64,000 bases of DNA from Mustela lutreola (lineage: Eukaryota > Chordata > Mammalia > Carnivora > Mustelidae). Location: positions 86,409,738 through 86,473,737 of the forward strand of contig NC_081308.1 of the NCBI RefSeq assembly GCF_030435805.1, read 5' to 3'. Positions 35,239-46,731 of this stretch are shown in pieces; position 1 is the stretch's first letter; every line of letters starts with the position of its first letter. Under the pieces are notes generated by a model. The model saw only the letters and a list, made by a program, of their open reading frames with translations. It made no database searches and was not told the origin of the DNA. Position numbers and translations under genes: made by a program.

Positions 35239-35431
35239 AGATGCCTGGGTGGTTCAATCTGTTAAGCATCTACCTTCAGCTCAGGTCATGATCTCAGGGT
35301 CCTTGGATCAAGTCACCTTGGAGCCCTGTGTCAGACCCCCTGCTCAGCTGGGAGTCTGCTTCTCCTTCTCCCTCTGTCCCTCCCCTGTTCATGCTCTCTT
35401 TTTCTTAAGTAAATAAAATCTTTGAAAAAAG
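35239..35431 (+). mobile_element. CAN-SINE (diverged)
   Basis: Sense copy ending 'taaataaaatctttgaaaaa'. Confidence 0.9.
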
Positions 35432-35550
35432 GTCCTCACCTAAACACATCCTCAAATAATTTCAGAACAATAAAGATTAAAAGGAGACCCTGAAATCTTT
35501 TGAGAGTAGGGGGAAAGTTATCTACAAATCATATTGACATCAGACTTCTT

Positions 35551-35982
35551 TTTTTTTTTTTTTTTTTTTTTTTATTTTTTTTATTTTTTTTATTTTTTAT
35601 TTTTTATAAACATATATTTTTTATATACATATATTTTTATCCCCAGGTCTGTGAATCACCAGGTTTACACACTTCACAGCACTCACCAAATCACATACCC
35701 TCCCCAATGTCCATAATCCCACCCCCTTCTCCCCAACCCCCTCCCCCCGGCAACCCTCAGTTTGTTTTGTGAGATTAAGAGTCACTTATGGTTTGTCTCC
35801 CTCCCAATCCCATCTTGTTTCATTTATTCTTCTACCCACTTAAGCCTCCATGTTGCATCACCACTTCCTCATATCAGGGAGATCATATGATAGTTGTCTT
35901 TCTCTGCTTGACTTATTTCGCTAAGCATGATACGCTCTAGTTCCATCCATGTTGTTGCAAATGGCAAGATTTCATTTCTTTT
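35551..35982 (-). mobile_element. Young 5'-truncated L1 insertion (antisense)
   Basis: About 430 bp of L1 3' end in complement, with its poly(A) tail read as a T run interrupted by A. It is bounded by a perfect 15-bp target-site duplication, 'gacatcagacttctt' (35536-35550 and 35983-35997). The intact duplication and long tail indicate a recent insertion. Confidence 0.93.
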
Positions 35983-36122
35983 GACATCAGACTTCTTATT
36001 CAAAACACTGGATGGTGAATGTCAATGAATAAATGCCTTTAAATCCTTAGGAAATATACTTTTCTCTATTATTCTCTCTCTAAACACATTATCAAGTAGT
36101 TATGTGATGACAGTAAAGACAT

Positions 36123-36326
36123 TTTTTAAAATATTTTATTTATTTATTTGACAGACAGAGATCACAAGTAGGCCGAGAGGCAGGCAGAGAGAGAGAGAGA
36201 GAGAGAGAGGAGGAAGCAGGCTTCCCGCTGAGCAGAGAGCCTGATGGGGGACTCGATTCCGGGACCCCGAGATCATGACCTGAGCCGAAGGCAGCGGCTT
36301 AACCCACTGAGCCACCCAGGCGCCCG
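36123..36326 (-). mobile_element. CAN-SINE (antisense)
   Basis: Near-consensus copy. Flanks 'gacagtaaagacattttt' and 'gacagtaaaaacattttt' form a duplication with one difference. Confidence 0.94.
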
Positions 36327-36690
36327 ACAGTAAAAACATTTTTAAGACTGAAAGCACTCACAAAGTTTATCTCCTATGGACCTTCTTTTAGGAGTTATTT
36401 GAACATGTCTTCCAACTAAACACGGTAGTACTCAAGTCAAAAGAACTATAGAATTAAGGAAATGGTGATCCAAGTTGGGAAAGCAATGGAGGTTAATTTT
36501 AAGATAACACCAAACAGTACATTTGGTTGACCAGACCAAAGTGAAACAAAATGGCAGAGGATTTGAGGTACTTGGTGAACTCATGAATAAAGGGAACTTG
36601 GTAAAATTAGTGGAGAGGTTAGAAAAATTAGAGGCAAATAAGGGAGGAAAAACAATTAGCAGAACCTCTAAGAAAATATTACAGTGATAC
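36327..36690. other. Spacer sequence, nothing recognised
   Basis: AT-rich, with no ORF or assignable repeat. Confidence 0.4.
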
Positions 36691-36699
36691 TTCCCAATG

Positions 36700-37060
36700 A
36701 ACTATGCCTTCTTGTATCCATACCATTGTGTAGTCCTTCCCACATTGACTCTGGACCTGGCCTTGTGAAAATTTTTGGGCATTATTTATTTGAAATTCAA
36801 ATTTAACTGGGCATCTTCTATTTTTAGTGCTATCTGTAACTACCTTAGCTACAGGAAAATCAGGCTGTAGCTAATCTGCCATCTGACTTCAGCCACATGA
36901 ATAACCTCAGGCAAGATTAGCAGAAGAACCAACCAGTTAAGCCCAGTGCAAGTCCCTGATCCACAAAATGATGAGCACAGAAGATGGCTGTTTTAAGCTA
37001 CTGAGTTTTGGAGTTTTTTGTTTTTTTTTTTTTACATAGCAATAGACAATAGATATACAA
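36700..37060 (+). mobile_element. Probable MaLR (MLT1-like) LTR fossil
   Basis: Text such as 'gactctggacctggccttgt' and the end 'gctgttttaagctactgagt' through 'catagcaatagacaatag' resembles old mammalian MaLR LTRs. It appears to be a degraded solo LTR fragment, insertion older than Carnivora. Subfamily uncertain. Confidence 0.4.
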
Positions 37061-37536
37061 AACAAAAGAAAAATGTGTACTTGCTCCAAATATGCAACAT
37101 ATTAAGATAGAGTTCAGCATTTGACAGTGTTTAAGGAAATAGAATCTATGGAATCTCGAAATTAAGAACAATATCCCTTAAGTGACTCAAGAGCCTTGAC
37201 TTTGGATTCCAGAACATTTCTAAGAAACTATAGTGACACCAGAAGACAGGAGATAAGTGGACCATGGCTACAGGGCTCTCAGAACAGTCTGAAGTGACCA
37301 ACTGCATGTAAAGGCAACCCCCCGCAACGTCCCACAAAAGATGTAGGTTGAACTTGTGAAAGCACCTGAGAGAGCCAGTGGTGTCATCATCAAAGGAATG
37401 CCTTTATGGGGTCTTGAAAGCAAGAGGAGCTTGTCCTTCTAGTGGAGGAAATGCTGCTGATATTTCTTCTTTATATATCATATGCATATCTAGCTATATC
37501 ATCTATATCTACATAGTAAGTTCCAGTTTACTTTTT
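37061..37536. other. Spacer sequence, nothing recognised
   Basis: Unique-looking DNA with no coding support. Confidence 0.4.
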
Positions 37537-37726
37537 TAAAAAAATATTTTATTTATTTATTTGGCAGAGAGAGATCACAAGTAGGCAGAGAGGCAGGCAG
37601 AGAGAGAGAGAGGGAAGCAGGCTCCCTGCTGAGCAGAGAGCCCGATGCAGGACTTGATCCCAGGACCCTAATATCATGACCAGAGCGGGAGGCAGTGGCT
37701 TAACTCACTGAGCCACCCAGGCGCCC
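37537..37726 (-). mobile_element. CAN-SINE (antisense)
   Basis: Complete copy with 'agtttactttt' on both sides. Confidence 0.94.
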
Positions 37727-38179
37727 TCTAGTTTACTTTTATATTATGTTCTGTAACAACTGAGTCTCCCAGTAAGGTTTTCTGCTTTGAACTCTGAAAG
37801 TTGAAAATCATGAACAGAATTTAGATGATTACAACTATATAAAATGATGCTCGTTGTTGAGCCATGTAGTGTCCTAATACTCAAGTCCCTTTTGTATAGT
37901 TATAGAAAATGACTCACCTATCACTTGGGGATGATATTTCAAGTTGGCAAAAAACTTAATAAAATACAGCTGGCAGAACTAGGTATGTAAAAGATGATAA
38001 AAGAAGAAAGGACAGTAGAGCTGGTATCCTCATTCTATAAAGTGAGAAGTGATCAAATCTTGGTGGAGGTTTAGGGAAAAAATAAATGTTTATATATATC
38101 ATTTAAAGTTGCATTTACTTTCTGTATTTTAATTGATTTCATGGCCTATTTACTCCTTAAGAAAGCAAGCTTCCTAAGG

Positions 38180-38265
38180 GCTACCCCTGTCTTGCTTGCT
38201 ACCAAATTCCAAATGCTTTAAAGAGTATCTGGCACACATGGTGCTCAATAATAGTTGTTGGCTGT
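38180..38265 (+). mobile_element. MIR fragment
   Basis: 'gtatctggcacacatggtgctcaata' region (split here: 'gtatctggcacacatgg', 'tgctcaataatagttgttgg') matches the 3' end of MIR. Confidence 0.45.
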
Positions 38266-38415
38266 ATGATTAAACTATGATTACTAATAATGCTATAAGA
38301 ATAGGAATAAGAATGGGGGAGCAAGAATTATGAAATAAATGAGCTTCAGTGTCCTATTTTCATAGCAGAAGGTCATTAGAGGTATAAGTGTATTATTGGC
38401 ATTTTGAAGATAACC

Positions 38416-38605
38416 TCAACAGTAGTTCTCAGTCTTGGCATTACTAACGTTTTGGGCTGGAGACTGTTCTGGGTATTGCAGGATCCCTGGCCTTTACCCA
38501 CAATATGTTGTTAGTGCCCTTGTCCTCAGCTGTGACAACAAAAAATGTTTCCAGACACTGACAAATTTCTGCTGAGGGTGCAAAATTACCCTGGTTGAAC
38601 ATCAC
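38416..38605 (+). mobile_element. hAT-type nonautonomous DNA transposon relic
   Basis: A run from 'agttctcagtcttggcatta' through 'ccctggcctttacccaca' to 'aaaattaccctggttgaac'. Its outer ends are complementary (gttctca / tgaac), typical of short hAT-Charlie elements. Subfamily not determined. Confidence 0.55.
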
Positions 38606-40955
38606 AGCAACAGAAGGAGCTAAAATCAGAAAAGGTAAGAAAGGTTGCCACTGGACTCTAGAGAGTGGTACTATGTCTAGGGAAGAGCAGGAGGGGAAAT
38701 TATTCATTTTCATCATAAATTCTGTACTAATTGCATTGTTATCATATGTATGTATTGGTCTGAGAAATACTGTTTATAGAAAAACAGTAGTAAAGTGGAA
38801 TCAATAAGACTTTGAGACAAACTAGCCATACAGGGTAAGGAAGAAGGAAGAAATCAGTATAACCAGGTTTCTGGCAGAGGCAACTGGGTGGATGGTGGTT
38901 GTGTCCATGGACACAGGGAAGACAAGAGGGGAAAACCTTTTGGTGTGGGATTGGAGAATGATGGCTCCAATTTCAAACATGTTTACATGAAAAAGCTGCA
39001 GGATATGCAATCTGTAGACATTAAATTAATTAATCTTAAACTCAGGATATATTGACATATGAGTCATTAACATACAGATGATAACCGAAGCCATAGCAAT
39101 GGATGAGTTTCCTGAAAAGAGAAGAAACATGAGAGCAAGATATAGAGTGTGCTACATTCTGATTGTTTTTCATGCTTCTGCATTTTAAAAATTAATTAGG
39201 ACCATATTGTAAATGTTGTTTAATTAATTTTAAAACAAATTTCTCTTTCCAAACATAATACTTATTTATTGAAAATATTTAAAAAATAAATAGATAAGCA
39301 TGAACTCCTGTCCAGAATCAGAATTGCAGCTTTACTGCTAGACAATCAAATTGAGTAGGCACTGAGCTCTAAGTACATGTGAGCCAGATGGAGATTCAAT
39401 AGTAAACAAAACAGTCACCATTCTTGTGTTCATAGAGCTTACCATGTAGTGGGGAATACAGGCAAAGAAAACAGAGTATACAATGGAGTCTGATGAATGC
39501 CAAGAAAATTAGTGCTGAAAAGCCACTTCAACTAAAGATGCAATAGGATGCGATTTAAGCATCTTTTGTGTTACTCATTTTTCTCTTAATCGGCATGAGT
39601 TCAGTTGCCAGGACAGGAAGAGATTGTGTTGCATATTTCTTTGCCCCCTGTGCTGTGTAGTAAGAAAGCTCAGAAAGGCTGACAGAAAACATGGAGTTGT
39701 TTGCCTCCCTCAGCCTGACTAGAGACTGTCAAAACCAAGTCTGGGCATACACTGAGCTCTAACTTCTTCACAGAGAGCATCTCTATTAATTTAAATTGGT
39801 TTTATGCTTGACAGTCTGTTCAGTTAATTTTCCAGGAACTCTCTAGTTGCATTTCTATATTCTCAAGTCAGCCACTAGATAATACTGAATTTCAGAAAGG
39901 GGAGAGATGGTATATGTATTTCTTTCTTTTTTTATTGTAGTAAGGACACTTAATGTGAGAAATATCATCTTAATAAATGTGTGTATTTCTTAAAGGTAAG
40001 AAGCATGCACAAATTGACAATAAAAGCCACCACGGAGCAGAAGATCTATAATAAGAAGCATAGACAAATGGGCAAAATAAGGAATACAGTGACAGGTCAA
40101 TTTGCAAGAAGTAATCTGTCTCCAAGGTAGCACTGGAGATCAGTCTTACCCCAAGCAGCAAGAAGAGGAGAAACTGAACATTCAACAGCCCCTTAGCTAC
40201 CTCTGTCTAATGACTCAGGGCATAAGGTAAATTCTTGGTTTCAGAGAAAACAACTTGGAACCTTGTCCTTGATGGATTTTCTAAAAAAGAACTGGTTCCA
40301 TGAAACCTGATTATCTCTCAAAGATGGGGAGTCAAAATGGCATAGCACAATAGATAAAGACAGGTAAGGGAGAGAAAGAGAAAAAGGACCTGAAAAATGC
40401 ATGGCAGATAAAGAAAACTCATCTGGAAAAAAGTAGATGAAAATTGTCACCAAATATTTTACCGTGAATCAGAAAGTTTTAATGAAGCAATTAAGCAAGA
40501 GCTCAAGAAAGGGATGGCAAGATAAGAATGAACTGCTATATGAGCTGTCAGGCCTCGGGGAAAATGTAAGAGAATTACAAAGAGGAAAGCAAAAATGACA
40601 GAAACACAGGCAAGAAAGAAACTATAGCAAAACTCTAGGAATTAATGTCAAGTCTATGTAAATTTAGGACAAAGACCAAAACAAATGTGGTGCTTATGGT
40701 AATGGAACAAATGTAATGGTGATAAGCCAGATGAAATAGAAATGATATAATTAACAGCAATTGGGAGAGGAAAGAAAAGGTGGGAGGTAATATAAGTATG
40801 TTGATTTTCTTATCCTTAGTAGCTGCAGTCAAAAGATACCATCTAAAGCAGACAAACTTGGCAAAAGAGTCTAAGTATATTCAGTAGCACAAAGGGAAAC
40901 ACTAAGAAATATAACTTAATCAATGAAAATTGGTGGATCAAAAAAGGAGAGGGAA
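38606..40955. other. Spacer sequence, no gene recognised
   Basis: Long AT-rich stretch without supported genes. About 39385-39545 resembles an old interspersed repeat but is unassigned. Short ORFs here look random. Confidence 0.4.
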
Positions 40956-41345
40956 AAGGGAAGAAAGGAAATACAAATAATCATTGAATCATTATTTGCA
41001 ATATCAAGAAAAAATGGGGAATAAAACACTAAATATCCACACATAGGGGACTGACTAAATAATTATGACATATTTATGCCACAAAATACTATTCGGCTGT
41101 AAACTAAAAAACAATTTTATGTAATGATATCAAAAGACTGACAAGATTATTATATGTGTGTGAAATATATAGATATAGATATATATAAATTTCTCTGGAC
41201 TTGAGCACAAGAAACTGGTAATATTGCCTGTGGTGGGGAAGCACTGGGTAGTGGTGACAGAGGTGGGAAAGAGAGTTTTAATATATACTCTTTGTTATCT
41301 TTTGAACTTTGAACCAGTAGGATATAACTTATTTTTAAAAAGCAA
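40956..41345 (+). mobile_element. L1ME/HAL1-type 3' region
   Basis: 'cacacataggggactgacta' and 'aatactattcggctgtaaac' are standard landmarks of old LINE 3' regions in sense orientation. Confidence 0.6.
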
Positions 41346-41765
41346 ATTAAATTTAAGATGAAATGTGAAGAGTTGGTTGACTTGTCTTTGCACAGTCTTG
41401 TGGATATCATACTATGGGAGTTGCCTAATAGACACTTTGTAGAGCTTCCTAACTTCACATACAATATTTCTTGTTCTAACCCCCAAAGACTGAGACAAAT
41501 ACATAGCAAGGGCAGTGTTCTGGTTGCCCACATGGCCCCCTGCATCCCTGCCCATTCTTAGTCCCTTTAGCAAGCAAAAATGATAATGTTATAAAAATAT
41601 TGAACTAAACTATATATAATTCCCCCTGTAAATAATGTTCTCATGTAGCCCATTCACCATTAAAGCTACTTAAAATTATAACCTCACACAAGGAGAAGTA
41701 AGCTACTGCCTATACCTTGCTCAAGAAACTTGAGTTCTCAAAGCTAATTTTAAAAACTCATAGCC
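41346..41765. other. Spacer sequence, nothing recognised
   Basis: AT-rich, no supported feature. Confidence 0.35.
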
Positions 41766-42411
41766 ATCGAATATTACTCAGCCATCAGAAAGGGTGAATA
41801 TTTACCATTTGCATCCAGGTGGATGGAACTGGAGGGTATTACGCTGAGTGAAATAAGTCAATCAGAGGAAGACAATTATCATATGGTTTCACTCATATGT
41901 GGAATATAGGAAACAGCAGAGGACCATAGGGGAAGGGAGGGAAAACTGAATGAGAAGTCATCAAAGAGGGAGAAAAACCATGTGAGACTCTTTTGTTTTT
42001 TATTTTATTTTTTTAGAAGATTTTATTTATTTATTTGAAAGACAGAGATCACAAATAGGCAGAGAGACAGGAGGAAGCAGGCTCCCTGCTGAGCAGAGAC
42101 CCCCTATTGGGGGCTTGATCCCAGGACCCTGGGATTATGACCAGAGCAGAAGGCAGAGGCTTTAACCCACTGAGCCACCCAGGTGTCCCCCATGTGAGAC
42201 TCTAAACTATAGGAAGAAAAAAACTGAGGGTTGCTGGAGGGGAGATTAGTAGGAGGATGGGGTAATTTGGTGATGGGCATTAAGGAGGGCACATGATGTG
42301 ATGAGCACTGGGTGTTATACTCAACTGATGAATTGTTGAACACTACATCAGAGACTAATAATTTACTATATGTTGGTTAATTAAACTTAAATTTAGAAAA
42401 AGAAAAAAAAA
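41766..42411 (+). mobile_element. Carnivoran L1 3' end, split by a SINE
   Basis: L1 3' end in sense ('gaatattactcagccatcag', 'gggttgctggaggggagat', 'actatatgttggttaatta') with an A-rich tail. 'ctcatagc' flanks both ends. Confidence 0.92.
41993..42190 (-). mobile_element. CAN-SINE nested in L1 (antisense)
   Basis: Antisense copy with 'catgtgagactct' duplicated on each side. It is the last SINE before a gap of about 21 kb. Confidence 0.94.
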
Positions 42412-43600
42412 CCTCATAGCAATAAATTTAGAGTTTTGCTAAATTCCAAAAGCTCTCATTACATATCAGAAAGCAGGCCTGGAAAACTCTGACAATAGAT
42501 ATTTGCTAGATGCTATAAGTAGTAAGAGGTAGTAAGAGGCACCTAAAGGGAGTGTACCTGGGAGAGGAATTTTGTGGAGGGAAAGAGAAGAAGGAATCAC
42601 AGCCAGCCATGTTTCCCGACTCAAATCAAGCCCTAGATCAAAACTCTGGGAGAGGGGTGGGATGGGGATTAGAAATGACTAGATCCAATATTGCAATATC
42701 TCAGGGCATTGGGGTTAGTTTCTCACTTCCCTAGGCACGAACTTCAAAAAGTGTGGGGTCTGGCATGGGGCAGCCCAAGTGGCAGGGTAGAAAAGGCTGA
42801 AAGAGAAGGCTGGTGGGAACAGTTCCCTTACCTTACCTCCACATGCCCTCCCTGCCCTGTTTAGAAAGTCACCAAATCCATCTACTACCCAGTTTAAGTC
42901 TGGGTAGTGAAAAATACAGAACTTTAGGTACATATTTACATAATGACAATTGATCCTTGTGAGATGCAAATATTTATTCAAAGGAAGATACATGGCATGG
43001 TTATTTGAAGTACTCATTTGTGGTCATAACTTGAGCCATCAAGTTACCTTTCCTTCCTTCAATACTGTCCCATATCCATGCATCCAAGAACAAAGAACAA
43101 TAGAATACTGACAGCTAAATTTAACGGAGACCTTGCCAGGGTTAAAAAAAAAAAATGATGGAATAAACCAGAAGAACCAGTTTGAAGTACTCCACTGCCA
43201 GGGGAGAGGGAGCAAGAGGATATAAAGGTAAACTGGAAAAAAAAAAAAAAAGAAAAAAAAGAAAGAAAGAAAGGGTTTGGAGGGAGACTTGGGGGCAGGG
43301 AGAGCACTGTGGAACAATAGGACTTAATTCTTGTCCTTTTCCTTTTCCCTCATCTTTAGGAGAGACTGTGGTGAAGCACTTGACCATTCCCCTTTTTTAC
43401 TGCTGTCCCCAAAGCAGTCAAAACCACAGATAATGTCTAGTGTGTTGGTACATGGACTAAGAACGGTGGAATCGAAGTAGAAGTGCATTTTAAGAGAAGA
43501 TATAAAGACCATGCCTATTCACAAGCTAACAAACCCAAATATATGGGACTAAAACCCCAAAAGAAATGGGAAAGATCATTATTAAAAAAAAAAAAAAAAA
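42412..43600. other. Spacer sequence, no gene recognised
   Basis: Contains A-rich and AAAG-type tracts (about 43145-43157, 43237-43274). ORFs there are low-complexity K/R or F/S runs. Nothing assignable. Confidence 0.4.
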
Positions 43601-43720
43601 ACCTTCACTAAATGGAAGAAGGATTTAGATAAACGTGCCTAGATGAGAAAATTATAAAGATGCCAATGCTTGCCAATTAATCCGTAGACTCAGGGCAATT
43701 TCAATGAAAGCATTACAAAT
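43600..43720 (+). mobile_element. L1 ORF2 fragment interrupted by the KCNS3 retrocopy
   Basis: 'gccaattaatccgtagactc' and 'gcaatttcaatgaaagc' resemble an L1 ORF2 stretch. It stops abruptly where the GC-rich retrocopy begins. Confidence 0.5.
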
Positions 43721-45838
43721 CGGATTCTGTAGGGACTGGCGGACAGACAGACGGGGACTGGTCCCACGGCTCTCCCGCCGCCGCCACGGCGGGCCGGCGC
43801 GGGGCTGTGCAGCGAGGCCTGATTCCTGCAGAGCGGGCGGGCGGCATCACAGAGCTCCGAGAGCCTGAGTCGCCTGGACTCTTGCAGTTCCTGGCCGAGT
43901 GCGTGCCACAAAGCAGACGCTGTGAACAGCAGAAGCTTACGATTCTACAGATGTTCTACGGATGACAAAAGAGCCCATCGGTGGAGGATCCTATCTTACC
44001 CAAATCTGTGAAAGTGATTTCCCAGCAACTGATCTGGTTGATACAACCCAAGAACAGGATTCTTTTCTTTTTGGCCACTAACTGCCTCAGTGCACCGCAC
44101 ATTCCATGAGAAAAGAAGGGCGGAGCTTCTTGGATGATGAAGTGCATTCCGCGGGACAGAATGAGGGCAGAGTGTGACATCTGCACCACAAACGTGCAGT
44201 GTTGACTTCCTCATCTCCCTTCCCGTCCAGCTTCCTGCCTTCTCTATCCACCATGGTGTTTGGTGAGTTTTTCCATCCCCCTGGACAAAAGGAGGAACTT
44301 GTCCATTTTAATGTGGCGGGGCGGGGAGCTGGCGAGGCGGGGGCACTTTACGCAGTGCATTGACCAAAGCAACCTCCTGGACGGTTTCCTTACACCAGAC
44401 TCAGAAAGCTGCTCACCTGCCCCTCAGAAGACGCCATTCTGGAGCCGTAGGATGACTGACTACAGTGAGGCCAATAAAGTGTACTACTTTAATTGGAACA
44501 CCTTCTTATTGAGTTATGTTTTGCATTTTCATTTCAATGTCATTGGAAGCTGTGATGTTATTGGAAGAACTGTACGTGTTTTCTTTCTGCCAGGAGATGG
44601 AGTATTGGGGCATTGAGGAGCTCTTCATCACCTTCCACTGCACAAGCGCTACCAGGAGCCAGAAATGCAAGGAAGGAAACCACAGAAAAGAACTGGGACC
44701 AGAACAGCAACGACATGAGTACCAGCTGCCCCTGTGAAGAGTCTTCTCTGAGAAGGAGCTGAAGAAGATTGACGAGAGGTGATTTGGTCAGTTCTGGAAG
44801 AAGATCTGGATTCTAATGGAACACCCAGACTACTGCCTGCCTGTCTGCCGAAATCATTGCTATCTCTTCCGTGAACATGATGCTGGTCTCCATTATGGCC
44901 ATGTGTGTCCACAGTATATTGGAGCTCCAGAATGAGAATGGAGAAGTGAATGACTCCACGCTGTAAGACTTGAAGACCGCGTGCAGCTCTTGGTTTGCCT
45001 TTGCTTTTGCCATCTGGCTGGTTGCTGTTCCCTGTCAAAAGAGATTCTAGAAAAATGCTCTGAACATAATTGACCTTGTCTTCATTATTTCCTTCTATGA
45101 CACTTTGGATCTAGACACCAAGGTGGAAGAGAGAACATGGGCAAAGTGGTTGAGATCCTCCGGCTTGTGAGGCTTTTCCAAATCCTCAAGGTTGCCTGGC
45201 ACTACACAGGACTTTGGTCTCTAGGTGCCACACTAAGACACAGCTACCATGAGGTTGGGCTGCTGCTTCTCTTTCTGTTTGTGGGCATTCCCATCTTTTC
45301 TGTGCTTATCTACTTTGTGGAGAAAGATGACCACATGTCCAGCCTCACCAGCATCCCCATCTGCTGGTGGTGGACCACCATCAGCTTGACTACTGTGGAT
45401 GATGGAGACACCCACAGAGTCACCTTGGTCAGGAATCTTATTGCCAGCATATGCATCGTCTGTGGCATCTTGGTGACTGGGTCGGGGTCTCCACATTATC
45501 TTCAGCAAGTTTTCCAGAAGCAGAAGGACGCTGATCTGTACCAGTGCAGTGAGGACCCACCAGGGAAGTGTCATGAGCCATCTTGCTTTAACATTGGAGA
45601 TATTTGTGCACACTGGATGCACGTCTTCACTATAGTCTATCTTCTGTGGGAGCTGTGGTGAGCAATCCCAATTCCACAGATGTTTCAAGCATCAAAGACA
45701 ATGAGAATGTTTATAAAACAGCATCCTGGAACAATTATACTGCAAAATGAACAGGGACCTTTGTGCCTATATCTTGTGTCCCTTCCTGATGTTAGGTTAA
45801 CACAGCTTTAATAAACCTCAGTGGGTTCATTAAAATAA
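43721..45838 (+). pseudogene. KCNS3 processed pseudogene
   Basis: A retrocopy of KCNS3 (Kv9.3), the modifier subunit of voltage-gated potassium channels. It includes a GC-rich 5' UTR (43721-44251), a CDS remnant from ATG 44252 to TGA 45748-45750 and a short 3' UTR with AATAAA at 45810-45815. Recognisable parts are the start (MVFGEFFHPPGQ in frame after small changes), T1-domain pieces (ELYVFSFCQEMEYWGI), S4 (VVEILRLVRLFQILK) and S5-pore (LGATLRHSYHEVGLLLLF, SIPICWWWTTISLTTV). In the pore the selectivity motif is altered: VDDGD replaces the expected VGYGD. Several frameshifts and stops break the frame. The longest open piece is 45137-45661. There are no introns. Short similar flanks ('tcggattct' and 'ttggattct') may be a worn target-site duplication. 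Confidence 0.93.
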
Positions 45839-46675
45839 TTGGATTCTCAGGGTATACCTTTCTGCCATACTTGGGGGTTTGTTGCTCCAAAATGATAGAA
45901 TCTTCTTTATTTTCCTCCATAAAGTGAATTAAATGCTTGTTCTGAAATTATTTTTTACGAGAGAGTTGAGTTAAGATTTTTGGTAAATGGTATTGGGTGG
46001 GATTTATTGCTATGGCTTATGTATCAGTCTGTGTTTCTCACCTACTCACATTACCTTAACTGTTAATTAATGATAAGCAGAATCAAAGGCTCAGCAACTG
46101 AGGACTACATGCATGTTAGATCCACAAAATGAGACAATGCATGTAAATCCAAGTTCATATTCTAGACATGGAAATTAGGACCCTAATTATGGGGGGAAAT
46201 TGGATTCAATAACAAGGCATTAGTATAACTAATTATTCTTCAAGGAAAATTAAGATACAAAGTCTCCCTATATGCAAATATACAAATGTTAACAAAGCAT
46301 ATGTGCACAAAAATGCACACATTACACATACACACTACTGGTAGGTTAAAAAAAAAAAGGAGCTAACTCTAAAAAGAAAACTGTATTTATATTAAAAGGA
46401 AATATAGGCAAAAATTTTCTAGTAAATGTGGGATGTAAAGACTGTTCTAAAGAAACAAAACTATAAAAGTAAAGTAGAAAACATGGACAAAAACAGAAAA
46501 CTTAAATTCCAGATTGATTGAATGTACCACACCAAAAAAAAAAAAAAGTCAAGAAAAGGGCTGAGAAAAACCATTGCAACATGTGAGTTCAACATGTGAC
46601 AACAGTCATAATTCAAGTAACAGCTAACGACGACCCAAGTGCAAAGTACGGTAAGTCTATACATAGAAAATGAAC
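45839..46675. other. Spacer sequence next to the right arm
   Basis: AT-rich. Possible HAL1/L1 debris around 46210-46560. No gene. Confidence 0.35.
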
Positions 46676-46731
46676 TTGCTTTTCTTTCACACAAATCAAG
46701 TAATTTTGGGAAGGGAAGAAACCAGTCTCCA

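Larger units (their letters stand above)
34188..46675. other. Palindrome spacer (about 12.5 kb)
   Basis: AT-rich sequence between the two arms. It holds LINE and SINE fragments, a probable MaLR LTR relic, a small DNA transposon relic and the KCNS3 retrocopy. No intact gene is recognised. Confidence 0.9.

Noticed and set aside
35500-35772. 90-codon F-rich frame
   Set aside because: It is the poly(T) side of an antisense L1 insertion.
45137-45661. 174-codon open frame taken as a real potassium-channel gene
   Set aside because: It is only the S4 to C-terminal piece of a frame-broken intronless KCNS3 copy with an altered selectivity motif.
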